A DNA stretch of 64,000 nucleotides from Eutreptiella sp. 'Long Island Sound 2002' (GCA_964036045.1 OZ038391.1:44155621-44219620), one strand, 5' to 3'; positions 12,101 through 22,050 are shown, numbered from the stretch's first letter. The notes: generated by a model not told the origin, from the letters alone. A program made the numbers and translations.

Positions 12101-12673
12101 GATCGCCCATGGGCCGCCGGCGCTGGGGTGGCGCCAGTAGAAGAGGGGAGGAGGGATGTGGGCTGGGGGGGTGGCGGTCCAGTCCGCAGTGTAGTCGTGG
12201 GACCAGAAACTTGTCCAGTAATCGCCGACGTGGAGCGGCGGCGTGACTCGGAACGCGGTGGGACGGATGGAGGGGGGGAACTGCTCCTGCCAGTCGGCGA
12301 TCACGGGGAGGGACGCCAGGATGGCCGCCGGCGGGATGGCTGGGGCACAGGAAGGGAGCGAGGGGAGGAGCTGGAGGAGTTTGGGCGGGAGGGGGAGGGA
12401 GGGGATACGTTGTAGCAGGAGGAAGCCGGAGTGGTCGCACAGCGGGCAGGCCGGGAGGCCGGCGCGGGGGAGCAAGGTGCCGCAGTGCAGGCAGGCTACG
12501 GGGGAGTGGTCGTCTGGGGGAAGCGGGGACCAGGCTGGGGGGGGGGGGGTGGAGGCCGGTGACTGAGGCATGTCTGCGGGGGTCAGGGGCGGGGCGCCAG
12601 CCAGGGCCCGGAGTTGCGCTGATACGCGGACCGCCCTGATGGGGGTGAGGTCGGCGGCAAGGGCCTGGGCCAC
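9149..12673 (-). pseudogene. LINE-2 ORF2: zinc ribbon, APE endonuclease and reverse transcriptase
   Basis: Main body of ORF2 (1174 codons before the TGA). Near residues 60-85 a CLHCG...CPLCD pair forms a likely zinc ribbon. The APE endonuclease follows: THNWGG, DILCWHELWDV, LAGDLNATDAPG (GDLN block), ATAIDHAFIHG (D-H block) and SRSSHAVIV (terminal histidine). The RT shows YGIYKGKPSKPLPRHL, CDWDESDAYLRV (motif A), GEGGNQGDAFAAL (motif B) and LVYSDDRRF (motif C, here YSDD rather than the common YADD). The first ATG used is 12673; ORF1 ends only 58 bases upstream, so ORF2 translation probably depends on reinitiation or readthrough. The terminal TGA interrupts one continuous coding frame down to 8642. 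Confidence 0.9.
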
Positions 12674-12730
12674 CGCCAGGGACGTGCTGTCCGGGCTTGC
12701 AGCTGACGGCAGGAGGTCGGGCAGTACCAG

Positions 12731-14788
12731 TCAGCGCCGTTCCTGGTGGCCCGTCCACAGGGACCCACGAACCGCGCGACCGGCGCGAGGGCCTTTGTGT
12801 ACGTGGCGGGCTTGTTCCTGGAGACGGGGGGAGCGGCGATGTGGGGACGCAGGGGACTCGACTCGTACTCGCTTGTGGGCGCGGGGCGCCTCGGGTCGCT
12901 GAGACGGGGGGTCGGTCAGTGAGCTGTTGCCGACCCTCCAGGGCTCGCCAGTGGACTCATTCCTGCAGGTGAGGGACAGTTCCCAACCGTCCGGGTGCTG
13001 TAGGAGGCGCTTGTGGTGAGACGCAAACAGGGAGGTGTGGACCGCGGGGGGTAGAACCGCTACGCCCCTGCCGTGGCGACTGTCGGCGGCGGTGACGTAG
13101 ACCGGTACCCCTAGGGTGAGCGTGAGTGCGGCGGTCATGGCCTCCTGACTGCCGCCTTTGAGGCCGGTGATGCGCACTGCGCAGGGCGCCGGGGCCGAGG
13201 AGGATGGCGGCTGGGGCGGAGGGAGGAGGGCCAAGGTCGGGAGCGGCTGAGCCGCGGTGAGGGGGGCGAGGGCAGCCAAGCCCGGCGACGGGAGGGGGGC
13301 TGCGGCAGCGGGCAGGACGGCAGAGGGGCCGACAGGGGGGGCGGAAAAACCCGCCAAGAACCAGTCGTAGCTCGCGGTCTCGGTGACTAGGGGCAGCAGT
13401 TGCTTGACCCTCTCTTGCAGCTGCTGGTAGTCAGAGGCTGTGCACAGGCAGGTCGGCTGGCAGAGCTGGTTGATGCCCTGTCTGAAGGAGGCGGCGTCGA
13501 CGACGCTGTGGAGCGCGGTGTACGCTGTGAGGGGGAAAGACGGGGTGGAGGCCAGTTGGAGGGCTACGGAAGACCAGTTGATCCCGGGGCGTGCAGCATT
13601 GGCGGAGATGTGAGGTTGAATGGCCTGGAGGGCCATGTTCTTGGCCGCGACGTTCAGGGAGGAGCCGAACTTCGCTGCTACTGTGGAGCTCAGGCGCTCT
13701 AGCTCTGGGCGAAGTCGGTGTTTGTTGGCTTCCGGGCAGAGCAGCCAGGCGTTCTTGACTGCCGGTACCAGGAGCGCCGCTGTGGTTGCCACGTTGAGGA
13801 GTCCGGAAGCCTTGGGGGGGAGGTGCAGGTCTTTGATGATGATCAGGACGGCGCCGGCTACGTGGGAGGCCGAGGCGTCGGGGACGGAAGAAAGACTATC
13901 GAGTAGGGAGAGGATGTCCTGAGAGCCGGAGTCGGGGGCCTGCTCCAGGAACTGCTCCCATGTGGGAAGGGCGCTGCCTGGGGCGGTGAGCGCTGGGGCT
14001 TGCGGTGGGGCTTGCGCTGGGGCTTGCGCTGGGGCCTGAGGGGGGCGCGGGGCCGCCACGGGGTGTAGGATGGACTTGGCTTTGGTCTCGGCGGCTGCTA
14101 GGACGGTCAGGGCGATGGGGAATGTGATGGAGCCCTCGCGCTCACGGGAGCGCAATTCCTGGTACCACGTCTGGGCGCTGACGGGGCTGGGGGAAGGGCG
14201 CAGGACTGGGGAGCCTCCGGGCCCGCCAGCCCCATCCTGAATGGCTTGGATCTGGGGGCAGCGCAGGGGGCTGCCTGTGTGTTGCGCAGCCCACTGGGAG
14301 AGCCAGTGGAGCAAGGGGACTCGAAGGATCACGGGCTTGATGGGGCGAACGTGGGACAGGATCTCCAGCAGGGTCCTGAAGTCAAGGCCTCGGATGGGGC
14401 CATCGCCAAAAGGGGTGCAGTGCTGAGCTGCGTCGCGGACCAGCTCGTGTCGCTGCGACACTGTGGCGCCCGCGGCCCAGTCGATGAGGAGCTCGAGGGC
14501 GGACCGGTAAGAGAGCCATGAGCCAGGGAGATGCTCCTCGAGAAGGCTCTGCTCGGCTGGAAGTAGCTGCCGTGTCACGCTCCACCACCACAGCATCACT
14601 GAGGCGGAGAGGGCGGACACGTTCAGATCGACATCAAACACGTCTGTGCGGCCCGCGTGATGGCGGGCTGCAATCAGTAGGCGCCGGGCCGCAGGATTGA
14701 ACGAGAGGGAAAGCAGGGGCCATGCATCAGCACAGCTGAGCTGCTCCCGCTGCTCATCCTGGGACAACTGTGTGAACGGGTGAGCCAT
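12731..14788 (-). CDS. LINE-2 ORF1 protein
   Basis: ORF1 of LINE-2, expected to be the RNA-binding chaperone of the retrotransposition particle. I chose ATG 14788 (protein beginning MAHPFTQLSQDEQ), because this is the first methionine that leads into ordinary amphipathic sequence; the frame is open up to 15118 but that part is Pro/Arg-rich and lies in the repeated 5' UTR. The protein is 686 residues long. It has a helical N-terminal half, an Ala/Pro/Gln run (APAQAPAQAPPQAPA) and a C-terminal section with VRITGLKGGSQEAM, which could be the strand of an RRM-like fold. No zinc knuckle is visible. No stop interrupts it. Confidence 0.7.
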   Translation of the reverse strand: MAHPFTQLSQDEQREQLSCADAWPLLSLSFNPAARRLLIAARHHAGRTDVFDVDLNVSALSASVMLWWWSVTRQLLPAEQSLLEEHLPGSWLSYRSALELLIDWAAGATVSQRHELVRDAAQHCTPFGDGPIRGLDFRTLLEILSHVRPIKPVILRVPLLHWLSQWAAQHTGSPLRCPQIQAIQDGAGGPGGSPVLRPSPSPVSAQTWYQELRSREREGSITFPIALTVLAAAETKAKSILHPVAAPRPPQAPAQAPAQAPPQAPALTAPGSALPTWEQFLEQAPDSGSQDILSLLDSLSSVPDASASHVAGAVLIIIKDLHLPPKASGLLNVATTAALLVPAVKNAWLLCPEANKHRLRPELERLSSTVAAKFGSSLNVAAKNMALQAIQPHISANAARPGINWSSVALQLASTPSFPLTAYTALHSVVDAASFRQGINQLCQPTCLCTASDYQQLQERVKQLLPLVTETASYDWFLAGFSAPPVGPSAVLPAAAAPLPSPGLAALAPLTAAQPLPTLALLPPPQPPSSSAPAPCAVRITGLKGGSQEAMTAALTLTLGVPVYVTAADSRHGRGVAVLPPAVHTSLFASHHKRLLQHPDGWELSLTCRNESTGEPWRVGNSSLTDPPSQRPEAPRAHKRVRVESPASPHRRSPRLQEQARHVHKGPRAGRAVRGSLWTGHQERR

Positions 14789-15654
14789 GTTGTCTGCAGG
14801 GGAGAGAGGCCGGCCTGAAGAGCGGGTCGGATGACGTGCGTGTGCAGCAGGCGTTGGCGCTAGGGTTTGTTGGTGGTCGCTGTGCGTGCGTTGTTGTGCT
14901 GCTGACACGCGCGAGGCTGGAGGGCGGCGCGCGAGGTGCTGATTGGTGGCGCGCGGCAGTCCGCGCGCTGAGGGGTGCTCTTCGGAGCGCGCTGGCGTCC
15001 CTCTCCGCTTGGTCAGTGACCCTGCAGAGGGGCGCACAAGTGTGGCGGAGCTCGTGGAGGGCGTGGGCAAGGGGGGGCGGCAGGGCAGTGCAGGAGGGGG
15101 GGGGGGGCGCCTCACCACAGGCTTTTGGCGACCCCCCCAGGCGCCGGGCTCCTCACCAGGAGGTTATTGGGGCCCGGGCCAGCGTGTGCGCGAGGGCCTC
15201 ACCACAGGCTTTTGGCCCCGCGTTGTCAGGGGGGGCGGCAGGGCAGTGCAGGAGGGGGGGGGGGGCGCCTCACCACAGGCTTTTGGCGACCCCCCCAGGC
15301 GCCGGGCTCCTCACCAGGAGGTTATTGGGGCCCGGGCCAGCCTGTGCGCGAGGGCCTCACCACAGGCTTTTGGCCCCGCGTTGTCAGGGGGGGCGCGCCG
15401 GGGGGCCGTTCAGGCTGGTTCCCCCCGGGGCTGGCTCAGTTGTGCATGGCCACAGGCCAGCAGAGGCTGTTTCTTATGGGGCTCATGTCGGTTCATGGCC
15501 CAGGGCGCATGGGGGAGGGTCCCAACTCTCGCCCCCGGAGGTTCTTGCTGGCTGTCCCTGGGGGGGGGGGGCATGCGGTTTGGAGTGTTTTGGGAGGCGA
15601 GCTACCTCCCATGGCAAAAACCAGGCGGCCTCTTCGCGCTGGGGAACCTCCGCT
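14789..15654 (-). promoter_or_regulatory. LINE-2 5' untranslated region and probable promoter
   Basis: GC-rich leader upstream of ORF1, including the 158-bp tandem units at about 15069-15400. By position this must hold the internal promoter if the element is autonomous. No core-promoter motif was identified by eye. Confidence 0.5.
15069..15400 (-). repeat. Two tandem 158-bp units in the LINE-2 5' UTR
   Basis: The string CACCACAGGCTTTTGGCGAC occurs at 15113 and again at 15271, an offset of 158. The neighbouring sequence, including the G-run and the GTTATTGGGGCCCGGGCCAG block, repeats with it. Within each unit a shorter segment, CTCACCACAGGCTTTTGGC, also recurs. The arrangement resembles the tandem promoter monomers of some mammalian L1 families. 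Confidence 0.85.
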
Positions 15655-15668
15655 GTACCTTGCCCCTT
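15655..15668. repeat. Target-site duplication of LINE-2, right copy
   Basis: GTACCTTGCCCCTT, identical to 6785-6798. Confidence 0.92.
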
Positions 15669-16170
15669 GTCCGTGGCGTACCTCGACTTCCACCATCCCC
15701 CTGCTTTCCACCCTGTCATCCGGGAGGATGATGTGGACTGCCTGTCCCCTCTACTGTGACGCCGCTGGCCCCTTCGTCGCCACGGGGAATATCGCCTTTG
15801 TGTCCTCCCACGTCATCCATTCTCCCCTGCGGTACCTCGCACGCCGAATGGCCCCCACTGCCCACATCTCGTCCTCCACTCCTCCCGTCCCGCGCACCCA
15901 TTCTTCTGCCACCCTGGCAAGGGCCAATATCTCAGGACCCTGCCTCTCAAACTCCGGCAGTGGCGCTATACTCTCCATGCCGTCGTCCCCCGGGAATGCA
16001 TATTGCCACGTGTCCCCCATGTGCGGGTGCACATGGTACGTGCGGTTGGCCATGCACGCCGTCCCTTCATCCAGCACCATTTTGATGGCCTCCGCCGCCT
16101 TCAGTGTCATCTCCTCACCAGGCCCTGCCCCCTGTGTCCCTGTGTCGTGGGTGCCGGAGTCAGTGCCACC
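15669..16170 (-). pseudogene. LINE-1 region just upstream of the LINE-2 insertion
   Basis: Coding sense resumes here in a different frame from the OTU block, implying a frameshift between 16196 and 16170. The stretch 16110-15751 (119 codons, containing MANRTYHVHPHMGDTW) ends in TAG. The same frame then continues through HIILPDD and VEVRHGQGARY, up to the duplicated target site, and connects in frame to QYDVLVPN at 6784. No family was recognised. Confidence 0.6.
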
Positions 16171-16195
16171 CTAGTGAACTGTACGCGCACGTTAC

Positions 16196-18559
16196 TCACC
16201 TCATGTCCTCCTCCTGGCAGCTCTCCTCCCTACTCATTCCTGACTGGGACCCCCTCCCTGGTCCGCTCGCCACATCATATGCCAACCCCGCCACTGGCGT
16301 CCCCCTGCCGCCACCCTGTAACTTCCCTTCCATCCCGGCTCCAGCCACACCGCTCTGTCCGGTCGTATCTGGACCGCTCTCTCTGCCCCCCACCCGGTCC
16401 CCACATCCTCCCTGTGCTGCAGCTGCAACACCGCCTCCCCCCCCCTGTGACCCACACGTCCACCGCCCTGCCTGCCTCCTGTGCCACTTGCCTTTCCCCG
16501 TACCCTCAGGCACTTCCATATACTCCATCTCCTGTACTTGCACTCCTAGCACCCCTTCCCATCCCGCCCGTAGTTTTCTGTCTTGCGCTGTACCCCCCCC
16601 ACTCCCCTCCTCTCCCTCCCGGGATCCTCTTGTCCCTGGTACCTCCACCTCTCCCCCCCCTCCTGGATCGGTATTTGATGCACATCTCGCCACATGTGCT
16701 CCTCCGTCCGCTCTCTTCCCCCCCCCCCCTTTCTCCGGACCTTCTTCCGCCAACTCCTCTTCCATTGTCACTTGTGCGTCGCCTTTCGACTCTGTCCCGT
16801 CTTCTTCGTCTGCCTCCGCCACTGCCTCTGCGTCTTCTTCCCCCGGGGGCCACAGCAGCTCGTAGTGTCCCCCTCCTCGTCTGCTCCACAGCAGCGCTGC
16901 TGCCGTTCGCTTTCCTTCTTACACTTCTGCCATCTTCCGATACACCCCTCGCGGTCCCCACTCCTGGTACATTGCCACTCTGCGTCCCTTGCTCTGCGCC
17001 CACCTCTCAACTTCACATGCCCTTCCCCATATCTCTCCCCTGCGCACCTTGTCCAGGTACTGATCCCACGTTCGCACTCCCGCATCCCTCATGACTCTCC
17101 GCGCCCAGCCCGACTCTGGGGGCCGCGCCATCTCCCCTTCCGTGAGCGCTTTGCGCACCTCTTCTGCTGCTGCCTGCCCCCCTGCTCCGTCCACCGCGCT
17201 GAGTGCCCAATACAGGCACTTGCCATCCCCTGGTATGACCTGTCGCCTCGCCCTCTCCGGCATTTCCTCCGGCCATTCCTGTCCCTCCTGTGCACTGTCG
17301 AGCACTCCTTGCACCGCCGCCGCCACTTCTGCCGCGTCACTCCTTCGACCTCTGACACCCCACAGAACCGCATAGGTTCTTCGCTTGGTCCACAGGATTC
17401 CCGCATCCAGCGGGGTTCCTTCCACATACTCCACCAACTTTCTGTACCCGTTTCCGCTTTTTGTCTCCCTGTAAACCGCCGACTTGTACCCCCCCTCCGC
17501 TGCTAATGCCTCCACCTCCGGTGGCCCCCCCATCCTCCTCCCCTGCCTAGTCCGCTGTATGTACCTCTGCCACGATACTTCCTCCTGTGGCAGGCAGTCC
17601 TCCATTTCTCGCATATTGTGTCTACTCTCCACCCTGGTAGCCATCCCTTGCCTTATCCGCTGTACCTCTTCCTCACTGTTCGGTCTGCCCTCCAGTGCAC
17701 ACAACACCTCCCAGAATGTGTTGACATCCTTCCCGTACATGTGCTCTACGAGCACCCCTTCTTCTGCCCTCTCCCTCGCCCCCTCCAATGCACCCTCCCG
17801 TCTCTTCCATGCCCATGCCGCCTTGCGTTGCTGTTCTTCTTCGTTCCCCGCTGTACTCCCCACACTCCCCGTTCCACACGTCGACGGCCGACTCTCGCCC
17901 GACGCCACACTGTGTCCGCGTTTGCCTCCCGCGCCCACCCTAACCTGTGCCCCCCCGCCCGTGCCTGCTCTTCCTGCCTCTCCTGTTGTACTGCCTTCCC
18001 CCGTCTCTTCGTGCTCCCACACCACCTCGTACACTCTCGTCTTCCTCCACATGATTCCTACCGTCATCCCCTTCTCCCCTCCATACTCCTGTATCTTCCT
18101 GTAGCCCTCTCCATCCTTCGTCTCCCGGTACACTTTCACTCTGTATCCATTCTACACCGCCCACGCCTCAACCTCCGGCGGTCCTCCCATCCTTCTCCCT
18201 TGTACCAGCTTCCGTACGTACTCCTTCCATCCCTTCTCCCCCTGCGGCAGGGGCTCCTGCATCACCCCTGCCTGTAACCTCTCCTCGACTGCAGCGACTA
18301 CCCTTGCTCGCACTTCCTTCGCTTCCGCACTTGTGCCTTGGCCTCGTTCAATAACACTCATAGCGCTCCACAAGGAGTCCGTTCCATCACCCTCCATACC
18401 CTGTGTCACCACTCCCGCATGGATTCGGTGTTGTTCTCCTTCGAACGCTCTTTCACTCCCGGTCCATGCGCATGCCGTTCTTCTCTTTCGTGTCTCACTC
18501 CTCGCGCTCTCCATTGACTCCCTGCTCCTTTCGCTGGCCTCCTCTTCGGTCACGTACAT
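16196..18559 (-). pseudogene. LINE-1 N-terminal protein with three tandem OTU-like domains
   Basis: One frame runs from 18559 to 16196 with in-frame stops at 18152 (TAG) and 16919 (TAA). Three repeats of an OTU cysteine-protease fold are visible. Domain 1 is at about 18400-18011, domain 2 at 17740-17354 and domain 3 at 17239-16850. All share a G-rich start followed by LW/FW/YW, a W-x2-Y helix, a GG(P)PEVE or GRACEVE block, VY, GYRK and a final Y-x2-x-W. Domain 3 keeps the nucleophile (GDGKCLYWAL) and histidine (GGGHYELLW, His at 16865-16867). Domain 1 reads GDGTDSLW and VYEVVW; domain 2 reads YGKDVNTFW and TYAVLW. Both have therefore lost Cys and His. An acidic Glu/Gly-rich tail follows. A role in deubiquitination or polyprotein processing is inference. 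Confidence 0.75.
16850..17239 (-). other. Third OTU-like domain (catalytic Cys and His retained)
   Basis: OTU domain with D-G-x-C (GDGKC, Cys codon at 17216-17218), the central WGRACEVERWAQ helix and C-terminal HYELL. A TAA at 16919-16921 separates the Cys half from the His half, so this copy cannot make the whole domain without readthrough. Confidence 0.7.
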
Positions 18560-19163
18560 TGTGTGTCTCCTGTGTACACAGTGTATGCCTCTCCTCCACT
18601 GCCCCTCTTGGCTCCGTTCCTCGTCCCTTCCACCCTCCCCTCTTGCACACCTCGCTTCAGGCGTAAAGACATCCCCGGAGTCCGGGGGTGTTTGTGTTCT
18701 TCAATGGCCCCTGCAGGACCTAATGCAAGAGTTCTACCGCCCCAACCCATGTACGATGCTTGTCTTTAAGTGTGCCCTTCGAGCGCCGTTAGTGGGAAAC
18801 GAACCCACGACTACTGCTCGCTGAACTGGGCGTCTACCCGCTGGTACTCCTCAGCTGGATCCTTTCCCCACTGCTTCGCCTTCCTTCCCTTCGCCCCCTC
18901 TTTGTTGTGTCCCCTGAGTCATCCCCCTTCTGCGTCTTGGCGCTGCCCCTCCCCCTCCCCCCCTCCCTCCATCCTTTCCCTCTGCCGTAGCCCTGTCCCG
19001 GCCCCTGCGATCGCCTTTTCCTCCTGCCGCCGCCGTCTCCTCCCCTTGATGCTGCCCCGCACACTCCATATCTTCTCCTGGCGTTCCTGCCTCATGCTTC
19101 CGTCCTGGATTTTCCGTCCCGGGTGTGTCGCTTCCCTGATGTTCCGGCCCAGCTCCTCCTGGG
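18560..19163. other. Unassigned region upstream of LINE-1, containing a tRNA-like 3' half
   Basis: No gene was recognised. The minus strand from about 19100 to 18850 is purine-rich low-complexity sequence. The only structured item is at 18781-18835. Confidence 0.5.
18781..18835 (-). other. tRNA 3'-half-like sequence (possible SINE head or tRNA relic)
   Basis: On the minus strand GTGGG-TTCGTTT-CCCAC forms a perfect five-base-pair T-arm with a seven-base loop, followed by TAACGGCGC, which looks like an acceptor strand. A matching 5' acceptor and D-arm are not present at the correct distance, so this is at most a 3' half. It could be a tRNA-derived SINE segment. Confidence 0.35.
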
Positions 19164-19600
19164 CGGTGTTCTGGGCCGCCGGTGTGCACGCTCTGTGTGT
19201 GGTGTTGCGTGTACGGTGTCCTGGGCCTCCTGGCTCCTGTTCACCGGTGTGCACGCTCTGTGTGTGGTGTTGCGTGTACGGTGTCCTGGGCCTCCTGGCT
19301 CCTGTTCACCGGTGTGCACGCTCTGTGTGTGGTGTGGCGGGTGCGGTGTCCTGGGCCGCTTGGTTCGAGTTCACCGGTGTGCACGCTCTCCGTGTGGTGT
19401 TGTGTGCGCGGTGTCCTGGGCCGCTTGGCTCCTGTTCACCGCTGTGCCTGCTTTGGTGTGCTTTGTCGTGTGTACGGTGTCCTGGGCCCCTTGGCTCCGG
19501 TTCACCGGTGTGCACCCTTTGTGTGCGGTGTTGTATGTGCGGCGTCCTGGGCCTCCTGACTCCTGTTCACCGGTGCACGTGCTCGTTGTGTGCTCTTCGC
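19164..19600 (+). repeat. 65-bp tandem satellite, about six copies
   Basis: GGTGTCCTGGG recurs at 19215, 19280 and 19345, a period of exactly 65. Each unit contains CTGTTCACCGGTGTGCACGC. The open frames through it are repeat artefacts. The same satellite occurs in reverse orientation at 41570-41790. Confidence 0.9.
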
Positions 19601-20050
19601 ATGCGTCCTATCCCCCTCCCTCATCCTTGCTCGTTCTTGTGCATGCTCTCCTTGACTGCCCTCCTGCTTTTTCTTGCGGCCGCCGTCTGGTCCTCGTGGC
19701 GCCCTTGGCGAGTCTCCGTCTGTGTTAGTCCGCTCTTTCGGCCTCTCCTTCTCCTCTTTCCCCCTGGCCCTTGTCCTCCTTTTCCTCCCTCCCCACCTAA
19801 CCTTGCTCTTGCCTCTCCTTTCGCCATCGTGTCCCCTCCGCTCTAGTCTGTTCCGGTCTGGGCTCCATGTGCCCATCTGCCTCTCATTCTTCTCCTTCTC
19901 CTCTCGCTTCCCGCCTCTTGCTCTTTCTCCTCCCGCTGCGCGTCTTCTCTCCTTCTTGTCCTCCCCCTTCTGTTCCTTGCTCTTGTTAATGTTCTCCTCT
20001 CCGTGTCGCTCCGCCGCCGCCTCCTTCTCCTTGTCTGCTGCCCCGGACAT
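19601..20050. other. Pyrimidine-rich low-complexity region
   Basis: C/T-rich on plus, so the minus strand encodes a Lys/Glu/Arg-rich frame by composition. No gene was recognised between the two satellites. Confidence 0.5.
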
Positions 20051-22050
20051 TCCCATCCCGGGCCGCTTCGTCCCCGGACGTTCCAGTCCAGGTGCGTTGC
20101 GTCCACGGATGTTCCAGTCCGCGGCACCGGGTGCACCCCCGGACTTTTTGTCGTATTCCCTCCGCCGCCCCGGACGCTCCAATCCATGGCACCGGGTTCA
20201 CCCCCGGACGATCCAGTCCGTGGGCTCGGGCCGTGCTTCATTCCGCCCCGGATGTTCCCATCCGGGGCGTCTTTTTGTCGTATTCTCTCCGTTGCCTCGG
20301 GCGCTCCAGTCCGTGGCACCGGGTTCACCCCCGGACGATCCAGTCCGGGGGCTAGTGCCGTGCTTCGTTCCGCCTCGGATGCTCCATTCCGGGGCGTCTT
20401 TTTATCGTATTCTCTCTGTTGCCTCGGACGCTCCAGTCCGTAGCACCGGGTTCTCCCCCGGACTATCCAGTCCGGGGGATCGGGCCGTGCTCCACTCCGC
20501 CCCGGATGCTCCAATCCTGGGCGTCTTTTTGTCGTATTCTCTCTGTTGCCTCGGACGCTCCAGTCCGTGGCACCTGCTTCGGCCCCGGACGATCCAGTCC
20601 GGGGGCTAGTGCCGTGCGTCATTCCGCCCCGGAAGCTCCAATCCGGGGCGTCTTTTTATCGTTTTCTCTCCGTTGCCTCGGACGCCCCAGTCCGTGGCAC
20701 CGGGTTCATTCCCAGACGATCCAGTCCGGGGGATCGGGCCATGCTCCACTCCGCCCCGGATGCTCCAATCCTGGGCGTCTTTTTGTCGTATTCTCTCCGT
20801 TGCCTCGGACGCTCCAGTCCGTGGCAGCGGGTTCACCCCCGGACGATCCAGTCCGGGTGCTAGTGCCATGCATCATTTTGCCCCGGATGCTCCATTCCGG
20901 GGCGTCTGTTTATCGTATTCTCTCCGTTGCCCCGGATGCTCCAGTCCGTGGCACCGGGTACACCCCCGGACGATCCAGTACGGGGGCTAATGCCGTGCTT
21001 CATGCCGCCCCGGATGCTCCTATCCGGGGCGTCTGTTTATCGTATTCTCTCTGTTGCCTCGGACGCTCCAGTCGGTGGCACCAGGTTCACTCCCGGACGA
21101 TCCAGTCCGGGGGCTAGTGCTGTGCTTCATGCCGCCCCGGATGCTCCAATCCGGGGCGTCTTTTTGTCGTTGTCTCTCCGCTGCCTCGGACGCTCCAGTC
21201 CGTGGCACCGGGTTCACCCCCGGACGATCCAGTCCGGGGGCTAGTGCCGTGCCTCATTCCGCCCTGGATGCTCCAATCCGGGGCGTCTTTTTATTGTATT
21301 CTCTCCGTTGCCTAGGACGCTCCATTCCGTGGCACCGGGTTCACCTCCGAATGATCCAGTACGGAGGCTAGTGCCGTGCTTCAATCCGCCCCGGATGCTC
21401 CAATCCGGGGCGTCTTTTTGTTGTATTCTCTCCGCTGCCTCGGACGCTCCAGTCCGTGGCACCGGGTTCAGCCCCGTACGATCCAGTCCGGGGGCTAGCG
21501 CCGTGCTTCATTCCGCACCGGATGCTCCAATCCGGGGCGTCTTTTTATCGTATTCTCTCCGTTGCCTCGGACGCTCCAGTCCGTGGCACCGGGTTAACCC
21601 CCGGACGATCCAGTCCGGAGGTATTGCCGTGCTTCATTCCGCCCCGGATGCTCCAATCCGGGGCGTCTTTTTGTCGTATTCTCTCCGCTGCCTCGGACGC
21701 TCCAGTCCGTGGCACCGGGTTCACCCCCGGATGATCCAGTCCGAGGGCTAGTGCCGCGCTTCATTCCGACCCGGATGCTCAAATCCGGGGCGTCTTTTTT
21801 TTGGTATTCTCTCTGTTGCCTCTGACGCTCCAGTCCGTGGCATCGGGTTCACCCCCGGACGATCCAGTCCGGGGGCTAATGCCGTGCTTCATTCCGCCCC
21901 GGAAGCTCCAATCCGGGGCGTCTTTTTGTCGTATTCTCTCTGCTGCCTCAGAAGCTCCAGTCCGTGGCACCGGGTTCACCCCCGGACGATCCAGTCCGGG
22001 GGCTTCGGCCAAGCTCCAACACGCCCCGGATGCCTCAATCCGGGGCGTCA
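20051..22050 (+). repeat. 127-bp satellite with three hairpins per unit, about 15 copies
   Basis: Adjacent units start 127 bases apart (for example at 20419, 20546, 20673, 20927 and 21054). Each unit holds three imperfect palindromes: CGGAC-GCTCCA-GTCCG, CCGGAC-GATCCA-GTCCGG and CCGGAT-GCTCCA-ATCCGG, spaced roughly 30-45 bases. The motif period near 42 bases suggests the 127-mer is a diverged trimer. Because 127 is not divisible by three, all three plus frames are read in turn, giving spurious long ORFs. TCTTTTTGTCGTATTCTCTC separates the third hairpin from the next unit. Confidence 0.92.

Larger units (their letters stand above)
6799..15654 (-). mobile_element. LINE-2, full-length APE-type non-LTR retrotransposon inserted in LINE-1
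   Basis: An 8856-bp minus-strand LINE bounded by perfect 14-bp duplications. From 5' to 3' it has a 5' UTR (15654-14789) with 158-bp tandem units, ORF1 (14788-12731), ORF2 (12673-7350, with one in-frame TGA and one frameshift), a 3' UTR (7349-6817) and a terminal CTGAAC short tandem repeat at 6799-6816. Both ends are present, so it is full length. It shares orientation with its host element LINE-1 but is unrelated in sequence. Because the duplication is perfect and the lesions are few, it is younger than LINE-1. Confidence 0.92.
15669..18559 (-). mobile_element. LINE-1, 5' portion
   Basis: Upstream half of the LINE interrupted by LINE-2. It encodes the triple OTU block and a short following region that joins the linker at 6784. 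The true 5' end is not defined; recognisable coding begins at 18559 and a tRNA-like 3' half lies at 18781-18835. Confidence 0.8.

Noticed and set aside
16167-16195. 29-base GT-AG intron in LINE-1 (GTGAGTAACG...TTCACTAG)
   Set aside because: Too short for a usual nuclear intron, and removing it does not bring the downstream coding sense into frame.
20051-22050. CRISPR array
   Set aside because: Units are near-identical over their whole length; there are no unique spacers, no cas genes and a eukaryotic context.
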